From Anaeromassilibacillus senegalensis (GTDB lineage: Bacteria > Bacillota > Clostridia > Oscillospirales > Acutalibacteraceae): DNA of 64,000 nt. A model generated the notes under the pieces. The model made no database searches. It was not told the DNA's origin and saw only the letters and a program-made list of their open reading frames with translations. This document shows, piece by piece, positions 46,310 to 56,966 of this stretch (position 1 is its first letter; each line of letters begins with the position of its first letter). The position numbers and the translations under genes are program-made. The stretch spans positions 1,074,312 to 1,138,311 of the forward strand of contig NZ_LN868538.1 in the NCBI RefSeq assembly GCF_001261775.1. Reading direction: 5' to 3'.

Positions 46310-49300
46310 ATGAAAAAGAAAGCATTGGCACTGTTACTGGCATCTACCTTAGCAATATCTGGACCAAGCATAGCGGTCGCTCAAATGGAATCCTTTGAGC
46401 CGTTGGACAAACTGTCCGAACAGAGAGTAAATTTATTATCTGTCAATACTGACAACCAGAAAACAATTGCAGAAGAGGATAAAATTAGCAACGAAGATGA
46501 TTTTATTGTGGATGTAAATGGTAAATTGGTAGAATATATTGGGCAAGATCAATCTATTGAAATACCAGAATTTGTAAAAGCAATCGGTGATAATGTATTT
46601 GAAAAAAACCTGAATTTGCAATATGTAATGATTCCGGATAGCGTGACCTCTATAGGAGATTACGCATTTTTCAAATGTTCTTCTTTAAAACAAGTAACAA
46701 TACCAGATAGTGTTACTGAAATTGGAGAGTCTGCTTTTGCATCTTGTAATAATTTAAGCGACTTCGAATTAAAAGAAGGACTCTCATCCATTGGAATCTA
46801 CGCATTCTCCGGATGCGCTGTACCTGAACTTGTTATACCAAGTACCGTACAGAATATTGGTAAAGGGGCTTTTTCATCATGTAAATCACTACGTTTTGTC
46901 ACTATGGAGGAAGGTGTGCCCTATATTAGCTCTTGTATGTTTAAAAGTTGTACAAATTTAGAGAATATTATTGTTTCTAATAGTGTAACATCCATCGACT
47001 CTGAAGCTTTTTCATTTTGCCACTCATTAAAAAACATACTACTTTCTGATAATTTAATAAGCATTGGGGCAAAAGCCTTTTTTGATTGCACATCATTATT
47101 TGAAATTGAACTGTCAGAAAACTTGACCTTAATTAATGATGAAGCCTTTAGCGGTTGTATAAATTTAGAAGAATTAATCCTTCCTAAAAATATAGAATCT
47201 GTTGGTTGGGCTGCATTTGCAAACTGTAATTCACTAAAAAGCATGACACTGCCGACAGGAATAACAAAAATTCCTTTAAATCTATTTTCAGGCTGCATTT
47301 CATTGACAAATGTCGTGATCGAAGGCAAGGTCCAATCTATTGGTTCTGGCGCATTTAAGTCATGTGAACGTCTAACCTCATTAGATCTCCCTAAAAGCGT
47401 CACTATTATTGGAGAGCATGCTTTTGAAAATTGTATATCACTTCAAACGATCAATATACCAGATGATGTTATAACGATTGGTTCATCAGCATTTAAGTAT
47501 TGTTCCGTTTTGTCTAATTTAGTCATTCCAGGAAATGTAATAACTATTGGAGCGGAAGCATTTTCCGGTTGTAAGTCTTTATCGGAAATAATTATACCAC
47601 CAACTGTATCAAGTATAGAACGTAGTACTTTTGAAAATTGTGATTCCTTGAAAATCGTCACAATGTATAATGGAGTAACTACAATAAAAGACTCCGTATT
47701 TAAAAACTGTTTACGATTAGTTGCCGTAGCACTTCCAGATACTGTTACTTCCATAGGTAAAGATTTATTTGCAGGCTGTAAAGCGGTAACATTATTTGGT
47801 ACGCCAGGAGAAAGAGCCGAATCGTATGCAAAAGAACAGGGAATCCCTTATAGAAATATTCAGGAGTTCCCCAATGGAAATCCATGGCTTGAAGTACCAT
47901 TGCTTTCCATCTCCTTAAATAAGACAGAAATACAATTGGATGAAGGACAAACCAAATCGTTGACTGTCAATTATAATCCAATTGATACAACGGAAGATAA
48001 AAAGGTCTCTTGGATTTCTTCAGATGAATCCGTTGTAACTGTCGACTCCTACGGTAAGGTAACTGGCATTAAGGCTGGAAAGGCCACAATTACTGCAATC
48101 GTCGGTATAAAAAAGGCTTCTTGTGATGTAACCGTGGTATACCCCATTCCTTTAAAAGAAATATCTTTGAATAAGGCAATTATGAAATTAGAAACTGGTC
48201 AAAGTCAGACTCTCACAGTTACATATATTCCGGACAATACAACGCACGATAAAGAAGTGATATGGACTTCATCCGATGCTGCTGTTGCAACTGTGGATTC
48301 TAACGGAAAGGTAACCGCACATAAACTAGGAACCACAACAATTACCGCAATTGTTGGGCAAAAAAAAGCCTGTTGCCAAGTCGATGTAATTTATGACTAT
48401 AATAGAGATGATTTTCGCATTGATTCTGAAGGTGTATTGATCTCTTATATAGGATCTGAGCGCATAGTAGACATCCCAGAATATGTAGTGAAAATAGCAG
48501 ATAAAGCATTCTCTCAAAACAGAGATATTGAACAAGTAAACATTCCTGAAGGGTGTACTTCAATTAGTAGCTGCGCATTCGAGTATTGCACGAAATTAAA
48601 AGCAGTTTCAATTTCTAGCAACTTAACACAAATTGGCACATACGCATTTAATAATTGTTCGCAATTATTAGAAATTACAATTCCCGATGGAGTTAAAGAA
48701 CTTGAGCCATACACATTTTCTTCTTGTACTAAGTTGAAAAGTGTGAAAATGAATAGTGGGCTTGTTAAAATCGGTGCAAATGCTTTCGCAAAATGTAGTT
48801 CTTTAGAGGAAATAATTATCCCCAATACTGTTTCAGCAATTTCATATGAAGCCTTTTCAGGATGTACTTCATTAGTAAATATACATATTCCAGATAGTGT
48901 AATTGATATTGGTGTTCGGGCTTTTAGCAATTGTGGTATAACCCAAGCAACAATTCGCCACGGAGTCAATATGTCATTGGGTGTGTTTTCTGAGTGTAAA
49001 TTCCTAACAAATATAACAATTGAAACGGGGGTCCCTGATATTCCTATTGAAACATTTATGAACTGCACTGCTTTAACCAATATAGAAATTCCGAGTAGTG
49101 TGACCTCCATTGGTATGCGGGCTTTTTATGGGTGCAAAAAATTAGCAAATCTTGACCTTCCGGAAACAGTAATCAAACTGGATGAGTCTGCTTTTTCAAA
49201 GTGTATTGCTTTAAAAAATATACGTGTTCCTAGTGCTATAGATACAATTCCGAGGGCAGCATTCGCTGATTGCAGTTCTTTAGAAAGTGTTATTATTGAC

Positions 49301-51943
49301 AAAGGAATTAAAGCTATTGCGGAGGATGCATTTTCACGTTGCCTTGCACTAAAGCATGTGGCAATTCCGCCAAGCGTTACATCGATTAATACTTCTTCAT
49401 TTCTAAGCAACAGCGAAACTCCAGTTATTTATGGAATACCGTACTCTTACGCAGAAGCTTACGCTAGAAGTCAAATGCTCCCATTTAAAAACGTTGTAGA
49501 CTTTCCCGAAGGAATTCCGTGGAAACAACCTTTGGAATCCATCTCCTTGAACAAAACAGAAACCGAATTGCAGGTCGGACAGATAGAAAACCTGACGGTC
49601 GCTTACAATCCACAGGACACGACAGACGACAAGACAGTCGTATGGTCATCCTCTGACGAAACGGTCGCAACCGTGAATAACGGAAAAATCACTGCCTTGA
49701 AGCCAGGCGAAGCAACGATTACAGCTGCGGTCGGTGAGAAAACCGCTGCCTGTAAAGTAAAAGTCGTTCCTGTTCCGAAACCTTTGGAATCCATCTCCTT
49801 GAACAAAACAGAAACCGAATTGCAGGTCGGACAGATAGAAAATCTGACGGTCGCCTACAATCCGCAGGACACGACTGACGACAAAACAGTCGTATGGTCA
49901 TCCTCTAATGAAATGGTCGCAACCGTGAATAACGGAAAAATCACCGCCTTGAAGCCAGGCGAAGCAACGATTACAGCTGCGGTCGGCGAGAAAACAGCCA
50001 CCTGTAAAGTGAAAGTTGTACCTGTTCCAAAACCATTGGAATCCATCTCCTTGAACAAAACAGAAACCGAATTGCAGGTCGGACAGATAGAAAACCTGAT
50101 GGTCGCCTACAATCCGCAGGACACAACAGACGACAAGACAGTCGTATGGTCATCCTCTGACGAAACGGTCGCAACCGTGAATAACGGAAAAATCACTGCC
50201 TTGAAGCCAGGCGAAGCAACGATTACAGCTGCGGTCGGCGAGAAAACAGCCACCTGTAAAGTGAAAGTTGTACCTGTTCCAAAACCATTGGAATCCATCT
50301 CCTTGAACAAAACAGAAACCGAATTGCAGGTCGGACAGATAGAAAATCTGACGGTCGCCTACAATCCGCAGGACACAACAGACGACAAGACAGTCGTATG
50401 GTCATCCTCTGACGAAACGGTCGCAACCGTGAATAACGGAAAAATCACTGCCTTGAAGCCAGGCGAAGCAACGATTACAGCTGCGGTCGGCGAGAAAACA
50501 GCCACCTGTAAAGTGAAAGTTGTACCTGTTCCGAAACCTTTGGAATCCATCTCCTTGAACAAAACAGAAACCGAATTGCAGGTCGGACAGATAGAAAACC
50601 TGATGGTCGCCTACAATCCGCAGGACACAACAGACGACAAGACAGTCGTATGGTCATCCTCTAATGAAATGGTCGCAACCGTGAATAACGGAAAAATCAC
50701 CGCCTTGAAGCCAGGCGAAGCAACTATTACAGCTGCGGTCGGTGAGAAAACAGCTGCCTGTAAAGTAAAAGTCGTTCCTGTTCCGAAACCTTTGGAATCC
50801 ATCTCCTTGAACAAAACAGAAACCGAATTGCAGGTCGGACAGATAGAAAACCTGACGGTCGCCTACAATCCGCAGGACACGACTGACGACAAGACAGTCG
50901 TATGGTCATCCTCTAATGAAATGGTCGCAACCGTGAATAACGGAAAAATCACCGCCTTGAAGCCAGGCGAAGCAACTATTACAGCTGCGGTCGGCGAGAA
51001 AACAGCCACCTGTAAAGTGAAAGTTGTACCTGTTCCAAAACCATTGGAATCCATCTCACTCAATAAAACGACCCTTTCTATAAGCAAGGGAAATACCTCG
51101 GTATTATCTGTGATCTATCATCCCACCGATACAACTGCTGATAAAACTGTAAAATGGGTTTCGTCAAATACTTCTATCGCAACGGTTGATAATAATGGAA
51201 AGATTTATGCAGTCAGTAAAGGCAACGCAACAATTACAGCCACAGTGGAAGACAAAACTGCAGCTTGCCAAGTGACGGTCAGCAGCAGCTCCGGCGGCGG
51301 TAGTGGTGGTGGCGGTGGCGGCGGCGGAAGCCATGGAGGTGGTGGGTCCAGCAGCGGCAGCGGGTCCAATATTGATACTGCTCCAGCGACTCCGGTCATT
51401 CCTTCCACCGTTCCTGCAGGAACAATCACCAGCACTTTAAACGGCACAATAACAATGCAGGTAGGTACTGCGCGCCAGTTTACTGTTACGACTTCTACAG
51501 CCCCAAATATGACGCAGGGAAATGGGAAAGTCGGTCAGTTGTACGTGGTAAAACCTTTCGACGGAACAAATATGATCTTGGGTGTGTATGGGATTGGCCG
51601 TCCCGGAGAATCCACAGGAATTTATGCAAATGGAAAACTGTTATTCACCATATCTTTGGAAACAGCTCCTTTTACATGCGACACAACCGAAGACATAAAA
51701 ATTGAACAGGGTAAATCCTATTGGTTTAAAGTAACACCTAGCCATGCAGAACTTATCCCCGCTTTAACGGTTGGAAACGGCGCTGTCCTCCAAACTGCCT
51801 CCGGTAAAAAGGAGAAAAATCAAAATGGAACGATTTCTTACTACCTTGCAGTTAAAGGAATTGGAAATTCTGGAACCGGTTCCGGTATTTATATTACTAT
51901 GAATGGTACTCAATACCGGCTCTTTAATTGTGGGATTAAGTAA
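46310..51943 (+). CDS. BspA-like leucine-rich-repeat / Big_2 surface protein with tandem repeats
   Basis: An exported 1877-residue adhesin-like protein. Signal peptide (1-25, ending SIAVAQ); BspA-type LRR block 1 (about 73-516, repeats like TSIGDYAFFKCSSLKQVTIP); two Big_2 Ig-like domains (530-700); LRR block 2 (697-1067); six nearly identical 84-residue Big_2 repeats plus a seventh divergent one (1074-1660); a Gly/Ser-rich linker; and two tandem copies of the C-terminal module shared with the GH2 and GH89 proteins (about 1705-1877). No LPXTG anchor, so attachment is unclear. AAAGGAG precedes ATG 46310. The gene is much more AT-rich than the window average, suggesting acquisition. BspA-type proteins bind host matrix components in other bacteria. 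Confidence 0.93.
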   Translation: MKKKALALLLASTLAISGPSIAVAQMESFEPLDKLSEQRVNLLSVNTDNQKTIAEEDKISNEDDFIVDVNGKLVEYIGQDQSIEIPEFVKAIGDNVFEKNLNLQYVMIPDSVTSIGDYAFFKCSSLKQVTIPDSVTEIGESAFASCNNLSDFELKEGLSSIGIYAFSGCAVPELVIPSTVQNIGKGAFSSCKSLRFVTMEEGVPYISSCMFKSCTNLENIIVSNSVTSIDSEAFSFCHSLKNILLSDNLISIGAKAFFDCTSLFEIELSENLTLINDEAFSGCINLEELILPKNIESVGWAAFANCNSLKSMTLPTGITKIPLNLFSGCISLTNVVIEGKVQSIGSGAFKSCERLTSLDLPKSVTIIGEHAFENCISLQTINIPDDVITIGSSAFKYCSVLSNLVIPGNVITIGAEAFSGCKSLSEIIIPPTVSSIERSTFENCDSLKIVTMYNGVTTIKDSVFKNCLRLVAVALPDTVTSIGKDLFAGCKAVTLFGTPGERAESYAKEQGIPYRNIQEFPNGNPWLEVPLLSISLNKTEIQLDEGQTKSLTVNYNPIDTTEDKKVSWISSDESVVTVDSYGKVTGIKAGKATITAIVGIKKASCDVTVVYPIPLKEISLNKAIMKLETGQSQTLTVTYIPDNTTHDKEVIWTSSDAAVATVDSNGKVTAHKLGTTTITAIVGQKKACCQVDVIYDYNRDDFRIDSEGVLISYIGSERIVDIPEYVVKIADKAFSQNRDIEQVNIPEGCTSISSCAFEYCTKLKAVSISSNLTQIGTYAFNNCSQLLEITIPDGVKELEPYTFSSCTKLKSVKMNSGLVKIGANAFAKCSSLEEIIIPNTVSAISYEAFSGCTSLVNIHIPDSVIDIGVRAFSNCGITQATIRHGVNMSLGVFSECKFLTNITIETGVPDIPIETFMNCTALTNIEIPSSVTSIGMRAFYGCKKLANLDLPETVIKLDESAFSKCIALKNIRVPSAIDTIPRAAFADCSSLESVIIDKGIKAIAEDAFSRCLALKHVAIPPSVTSINTSSFLSNSETPVIYGIPYSYAEAYARSQMLPFKNVVDFPEGIPWKQPLESISLNKTETELQVGQIENLTVAYNPQDTTDDKTVVWSSSDETVATVNNGKITALKPGEATITAAVGEKTAACKVKVVPVPKPLESISLNKTETELQVGQIENLTVAYNPQDTTDDKTVVWSSSNEMVATVNNGKITALKPGEATITAAVGEKTATCKVKVVPVPKPLESISLNKTETELQVGQIENLMVAYNPQDTTDDKTVVWSSSDETVATVNNGKITALKPGEATITAAVGEKTATCKVKVVPVPKPLESISLNKTETELQVGQIENLTVAYNPQDTTDDKTVVWSSSDETVATVNNGKITALKPGEATITAAVGEKTATCKVKVVPVPKPLESISLNKTETELQVGQIENLMVAYNPQDTTDDKTVVWSSSNEMVATVNNGKITALKPGEATITAAVGEKTAACKVKVVPVPKPLESISLNKTETELQVGQIENLTVAYNPQDTTDDKTVVWSSSNEMVATVNNGKITALKPGEATITAAVGEKTATCKVKVVPVPKPLESISLNKTTLSISKGNTSVLSVIYHPTDTTADKTVKWVSSNTSIATVDNNGKIYAVSKGNATITATVEDKTAACQVTVSSSSGGGSGGGGGGGGSHGGGGSSSGSGSNIDTAPATPVIPSTVPAGTITSTLNGTITMQVGTARQFTVTTSTAPNMTQGNGKVGQLYVVKPFDGTNMILGVYGIGRPGESTGIYANGKLLFTISLETAPFTCDTTEDIKIEQGKSYWFKVTPSHAELIPALTVGNGAVLQTASGKKEKNQNGTISYYLAVKGIGNSGTGSGIYITMNGTQYRLFNCGIK
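49529..51040 (+). repeat. Six 252-bp near-identical tandem repeats in the LRR gene
   Basis: Units begin at 49529, 49781, 50033, 50285, 50537 and 50789, each starting CC(T/A)TTGGAATCCATCTC; a divergent seventh starts at 51041. The period is an exact multiple of three (84 codons), so copy-number change keeps the frame. Differences cluster at a few positions (GAAACG/AATGAAATG variants, ACGGTC/ATGGTC), a pattern expected of recombination among units. Confidence 0.95.
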
Positions 51944-51985
51944 AATCAACCTTTATAACCGCCATCGGCGTACTTATGTTATAAA

Positions 51986-52027
51986 AAGGCGCCGTTACAG
52001 AACAAATTTGTTCTGTAACGGCGCCTT
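51986..52027. terminator. Bidirectional terminator, 21-bp perfect palindrome
   Basis: A 42-bp uninterrupted palindrome (51986-52006 with 52007-52027) centred on AAATTT between the convergent LRR gene and ilvC. CTCTTTTTTA follows on the plus strand and an A-run precedes it, so it can stop both transcripts. Confidence 0.9.
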
Positions 52028-52046
52028 CTCTTTTTTATACTGTCAA

Positions 52047-53090
<1,044 letters not shown>

Positions 53091-53221
53091 TTATTGGGCC
53101 GCCCGGCGAACGCCCGGCGGAAGTTTGGTACAGGCCTGGGAACGGCGGGTCCCTGTGCGCGTTTCCCGGGAAATCCCGCGCGCGCCGGTCCGGAGCCCTC
53201 CGGCCTGGCAGACTGTCTGGT

Positions 53222-53722
53222 TTAGCTGCCCTTTCTGCGGGCGATGGCGGAGCCCTTCTCAATGGCGAGGGCGCCCGCGCGGACAATTTCTTTAATCCCA
53301 TAGGGCTTTAACAGGCTGATGAGCGTTTCCGTGCGCTCCGTGCTGTCTGTAAACTGGAGGGTCAGGCAGTCGGTCGCGACGTCCACGATCTGGGCGCGCA
53401 TCAGCTCCGCGATTTTCATGATCTCCGCGCGCTGCTGGGCGTTGCTGCTGACCTTGATCAAAGAAAGATAGCAGCTGTAGAAAGACTCCGGCTCCAGCAC
53501 GCGGACTTTGATGACCTGAATCACCTTGTTGAGCTGTTTTTCCACCTGCTCTACAATGTGCTCGTCGCCGTTGACGACGATCGTAATGCGGGAAATGGTG
53601 GAATCCTCCGTCTCGCCGACGGCGAGACTGTCGATATTGAATCCGCGGCGGGCAAACAGGCCGGAAACCTTGTACAGTACGCCGGGCTGATTCTCCACCA
53701 GAATGGAAATCGTATATTTCAT
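53222..53722 (-). CDS. ilvN: Acetolactate synthase small (regulatory) subunit
   Basis: A 166-residue regulatory subunit with an N-terminal ACT domain (TISILVENQPGVLYKVSGLFARRGFNI, the feedback-inhibitor site for valine) and a C-terminal ALS_ss_C domain (about 85-160). It activates IlvB and confers feedback control. GGGGGAA precedes ATG 53722, 12 bp after ilvB, so translation is probably linked. Sequence length is typical of the ilvN/ilvH type. Confidence 0.96.
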   Translation of the reverse strand: MKYTISILVENQPGVLYKVSGLFARRGFNIDSLAVGETEDSTISRITIVVNGDEHIVEQVEKQLNKVIQVIKVRVLEPESFYSCYLSLIKVSSNAQQRAEIMKIAELMRAQIVDVATDCLTLQFTDSTERTETLISLLKPYGIKEIVRAGALAIEKGSAIARRKGS

Positions 53723-53734
53723 GGCGGTTCCCCC

Positions 53735-55357
53735 TTATATGGACGGTGTTTCCGGGTCTACGCTGCACACCAGGATGAAGGCTTTTTTGCTGTCCAGCAT
53801 CTTCCTCGCCAGCTCCACGGCCTGCGCGTTGTTCACCGCGCGCGCGGCCTCGATGCCGTACGAATCCGCCAGCTTGACGAAGTCCGGGTTGCCGTTTTCC
53901 AATACGGTGCCGATGTGGCGGCAGCCGTACAGGCGGTCCTGGAATTCGCGCACCATGCCGAGCCGGTTGTTTTCCATGATGATGATTTTCACCGGCACGT
54001 CGTTTTGAATCAGCGTTCCTAGCTCGCACATGCACATCTGGAAGGAGCCGTCGCCGCAGACTGCGACGACCTGCCGCCTGGGTTTGGCGATCTTCGCACC
54101 GATGGCCGCCGGGACGGAATAGCCCATGGTGCCCAAGCCGCCGGAGGTGAGGAAGCGCCCCTCCTTGACGTTGAAATTGCGCGCCGCCCAGATCTGGTTT
54201 TCACCGACGTCGGCAACGAGAATCGCGTCCTCCTGCATCATTTTGGAGAGGTCGCGGATAAAGACGCGCGGTTCCACAAAATCCTCGCGCGCTTCGCCGC
54301 GGGGCGGATATTTCTCTTTGAGGGAGAACACATGCTCCACCCACTCCTGTGGGACGGTGTTCTCCACCTTTTCCGCCAGCGTGCCGAGCACCAGGCGGAT
54401 ATCGCCCACAATCGGGATATGGGCTGTCATATTCTTGCCGATTTCGGCGGGGTCGATATCAATATGGATGATCCGGGCCTTTTCCGCCAGGCTCTCCGGG
54501 GCCGCTACCGCGCGGTCGCCCACGCGCGCGCCGCAGAGAATCACGAGGTCTGCCTCGCTCATCGCTTTGTTGGCGCTGGACCGCCCATGGGAGCCGATCA
54601 TGCCCAGATAGTACGGGCTGTCCATCGGCATCACGCCGATGCCCATCATCGTGGCCGCCACGGGAATGCCGCTGTTCTTGGCAAACTCGACCATCTGGTC
54701 GCGCGCGCCCGCCAGCACCACGCCGCCGCCGCAGCAGATGATGGGACGTTCCGCGTCCTTGATCGCCTGCAGGGCTTTTTTGATCTGGATCGGGTGGCCC
54801 TGTGTGCGGGGTTTATATCCGATGATATCCGCTTTCGCGGGATAGTTGAACGCTTCGACTTCCTGCAGCTGAATGTCCGTGGGGACGTCGATCAGCACCG
54901 GGCCGGGCCGGCCTGTGGTGGCGATGTGAAACGCCTCTTTGAATACGCGGGGCAAATCCGCTGCATTTTTGACCAGGTAGGAATGCTTGATAAACGGCTG
55001 GCACGCGCCGGTGATGTCCGCTTCCTGAAAGACGTCGCGGCCCAGCAGCCAGGAATTGACCTGCCCGGTGATGGCGATCAGCGGAATGGAATCCATGTAC
55101 GCCGTCGCAATGCCGGTGATCAAATTGGTTGCGCCGGGGCCGGAGGTCGCCACGCAGACGCCCGGTTTTGTGCTTGCGCGGGCATACCCGCTGGCGATAT
55201 GGGCCGCGTTCTGCTCCTGACGGACCAGAACATGCTTGATCTTTGTCCGGGTAATGCAGTCGTAAAACGGGCAAATTGCGGCGCCCGGATAACCGAATAT
55301 GTAGGAAACGCCCTCGTTTTCCAGGCATTTCACCATGATTTCCGCTCCGCTGATCAT
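53735..55357 (-). CDS. ilvB: Acetolactate synthase large (catalytic) subunit
   Basis: A 540-residue ThDP-dependent enzyme catalysing the first common step of branched-chain amino-acid synthesis. The N-terminal GYPGAAICPFYD and the catalytic Glu in RQEQNAAHIASGYARAS (near residue 48) are intact; ThDP/Mg binding GDGSFQMCMCELGTL is at about 440. A middle FAD-type domain is present. AAAGGAG precedes ATG 55357. A strong promoter lies about 90 bp upstream, with a short foldable leader; no T-box is evident. Confidence 0.97.
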   Translation of the reverse strand: MISGAEIMVKCLENEGVSYIFGYPGAAICPFYDCITRTKIKHVLVRQEQNAAHIASGYARASTKPGVCVATSGPGATNLITGIATAYMDSIPLIAITGQVNSWLLGRDVFQEADITGACQPFIKHSYLVKNAADLPRVFKEAFHIATTGRPGPVLIDVPTDIQLQEVEAFNYPAKADIIGYKPRTQGHPIQIKKALQAIKDAERPIICCGGGVVLAGARDQMVEFAKNSGIPVAATMMGIGVMPMDSPYYLGMIGSHGRSSANKAMSEADLVILCGARVGDRAVAAPESLAEKARIIHIDIDPAEIGKNMTAHIPIVGDIRLVLGTLAEKVENTVPQEWVEHVFSLKEKYPPRGEAREDFVEPRVFIRDLSKMMQEDAILVADVGENQIWAARNFNVKEGRFLTSGGLGTMGYSVPAAIGAKIAKPRRQVVAVCGDGSFQMCMCELGTLIQNDVPVKIIIMENNRLGMVREFQDRLYGCRHIGTVLENGNPDFVKLADSYGIEAARAVNNAQAVELARKMLDSKKAFILVCSVDPETPSI

Positions 55358-55446
55358 AGACCCACTCCTTTATCTCTCAAACCGATGACAGCCGCACAGC
55401 GCACTGTCAAAATTCGTATGTTTCGGTCGCTTTCGTTATTTAAAAT

Positions 55447-55475
55447 ATTATAGTATTTATCCCACGGCCCGTCAA
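55447..55475 (-). promoter_or_regulatory. Promoter of ilvBNC
   Basis: On the minus strand TTGACG (55475-55470), 17-bp spacer, TATAAT (55452-55447). The leader of about 85 bases can form GACAG/CTGTC and outer ACCGA/TCGGT pairs, but no T-run or T-box motif is seen. The rest of 55476-55776 shows no gene. Confidence 0.8.
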
Positions 55476-55776
55476 GACCTTCCATGGATCGCAAGCCTGC
55501 TTTTCCGCGACGGAACGGGCGGGATTCTTGGTGCAGGACGGCGGGAAACCGCCTGCATTCCGATGGGATCGCGCGCCTTTTCTGTCGGAACCGCACAACA
55601 GACCGCCGCCGGGATATGAATTTCATTAGTTAATACGCTAAATTGTCGCAGAGTGAAAATTCATGCAATTGTTTTGTATTTTTATCCTTTTATCGCAGCG
55701 GACCTGCGGACGAACCGGATGCATCCGTATGGCGCCGGACGCCGGTTTATGATAAAATAGATTCTGTTTCTCTCAT

Positions 55777-55818
55777 AAAAAACCGCGTCAGCGATCTTTT
55801 TGAAAATCGACGACGCGG
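55777..55818 (-). terminator. Terminator overlapping the end of the DUF2500-like gene
   Basis: CCGCGTC (55783-55789) pairs with GACGCGG (55812-55818) with an inner GAT/ATC pair, and the minus transcript continues into TTTTTTAT. The stem includes the last codons and stop of the gene. Confidence 0.75.
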
Positions 55819-56120
55819 TCCCCCTGATAGAACAGCATACCCTGTTCCCCGGTTTGCAGACCCGTGTAGAAGCCGGGCCCGCCTTTAAATGTCTGTGCTT
55901 TTCCGTCTATGGAAAAGGTAATCAGAAAATCGCTTTTTGTCTCCATAATGGCTTTTGTCATGGAATAGGCTTCGTAGCGGGCTTCCTCCTTACGGAGAAC
56001 CGTCGCGCGTTTACATTTGGGCCGCTGTTTCCGTTCCCGCACGGTCAGTATTCCATACAGAACCCCATAGACAACGGACGCGCCCCAGAGGATCAAAAAT
56101 AGAACTGCGATCACCTGCAT
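55788..56120 (-). CDS. DUF2500-like membrane-anchored protein
   Basis: A 110-residue protein with one N-terminal membrane helix (about residues 3-24) and a small extracytoplasmic or cytosolic beta domain ending GFYTGLQTGEQGMLFYQGDRVVDFQ. This matches the DUF2500 family (its LxxGxxGxLxYQG pattern), of unknown function. Start chosen at ATG 56120, with GGGAGGA upstream; the ORF extends to 56177 without a ribosome site. It lies 71 bp after another small membrane protein, and its 3' end contains its own terminator. Confidence 0.8.
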   Translation of the reverse strand: MQVIAVLFLILWGASVVYGVLYGILTVRERKQRPKCKRATVLRKEEARYEAYSMTKAIMETKSDFLITFSIDGKAQTFKGGPGFYTGLQTGEQGMLFYQGDRVVDFQKDR

Positions 56121-56191
56121 CTTTGCTTCCTCCCAAACCATACGCCACAAACCGCCCGCACCAGGTTTTTTTAACAATCGATTCTAGTGTT

Positions 56192-56731
56192 TCAGCGGTC
56201 CTGGGTGTAGTAGTAAATTTTTTTGCTCTGTGTGTCCACAATGCCCAAGGCGATGTTTTGAAACTGGAAATTGTCCCGGTCGTATTTCGTGTGGTTGAGG
56301 ACACGGCCCGGGTTGCCCTGCCAGGTGTTGACAAGGCAGTAATATCCCTGCTTTTTATTGGCTTCCTGCAAGTATTCCCGCTCCTCTTCTTTTGCGGTCT
56401 GGGAGAGAAGCGCCCGCATGTCCCGATACAGGTTTTCCGCCGTGTCCTTCCTCATCGGCAGCGGAGACCACCGCGCCATCGCCCCCTGCTTCAGAAATTC
56501 CCGCATGTCCCCGGGGGACAGCTGATAGACGCAGAACAGGTGCCCGTCGCCCATCCAGCCGTAGTCGTCCTCCTGCAAAATGGGTTCCGCGGCGGCGGGG
56601 AGTGTCAGGTTGAAGCGCTCCTGGAACGAGGACCGTACCGGGTCTTCAGGACGGGGCGACAGGATAAAGAATAAGGATACCAAAACAACGGGCGGAAGGA
56701 CATACAGCATTCTCCTGATCCATTTCTTCAT
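56192..56731 (-). CDS. Membrane-anchored hypothetical protein
   Basis: A 179-residue protein with a basic N-terminus and one membrane helix (about residues 8-25), then a soluble domain rich in aromatic and charged residues (YGWMGDGHLFCVYQLSP, NTWQGNPGRVLNHTKYDRDN). No family recognised; GDGHLFCVYQL recalls small clostridial proteins of unknown role. ATG 56731 follows TGGAG at a 7-base gap; 56743 is an alternative. Its orientation and spacing suggest an operon with the DUF2500-like gene. Confidence 0.72.
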   Translation of the reverse strand: MKKWIRRMLYVLPPVVLVSLFFILSPRPEDPVRSSFQERFNLTLPAAAEPILQEDDYGWMGDGHLFCVYQLSPGDMREFLKQGAMARWSPLPMRKDTAENLYRDMRALLSQTAKEEEREYLQEANKKQGYYCLVNTWQGNPGRVLNHTKYDRDNFQFQNIALGIVDTQSKKIYYYTQDR

Positions 56732-56783
56732 GGTTTTCTCCAATCAAATGATCATTTTGGCTAAAAAGTCTGCCACTAATAAG

Positions 56784-56824
56784 CTTATCACACAAAGATT
56801 TAAACGCAACCGAAAGGTGATAAG
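56784..56824. promoter_or_regulatory. CTTATCAC/GTGATAAG dyad
   Basis: 8-bp perfect arms (56784-56791 and 56817-56824) separated by 25 bp, in the 235-bp gap between the membrane-anchored protein and the lipoprotein genes. It may be an operator or a weak RNA hairpin. Confidence 0.35.
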
Positions 56825-56921
56825 TTTTTACTATGGCAAACCACTCTTACTGTACGCAGTCATCGCCCTCTCTACATTGCTCACATTCCTTAAAAATTTT
56901 TTGGTCTCCGCTCTATATAAT

Positions 56922-56957
56922 GATCCGTTCAGCAGAGTAAACCCCACTGAACGGATC
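56922..56957 (-). terminator. Terminator after the lipoprotein gene
   Basis: GATCCGTTCAG (56922-56932) with CTGAACGGATC (56947-56957), an 11-bp perfect stem just after the lipoprotein stop on the minus strand. The T-run after it is weak. Confidence 0.65.
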
Positions 56958-56966
56958 GAAATCAAT

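Noticed and set aside
49529-51040. CRISPR array or mobile element as explanation of the 252-bp repeats
   Set aside because: The repeats are contiguous, in frame and encode Big_2 domains; no spacers or cas genes are present.
55358-55475. T-box riboswitch before ilvB
   Set aside because: The leader is only about 85 bases, with no T-box motif or T-run terminator.
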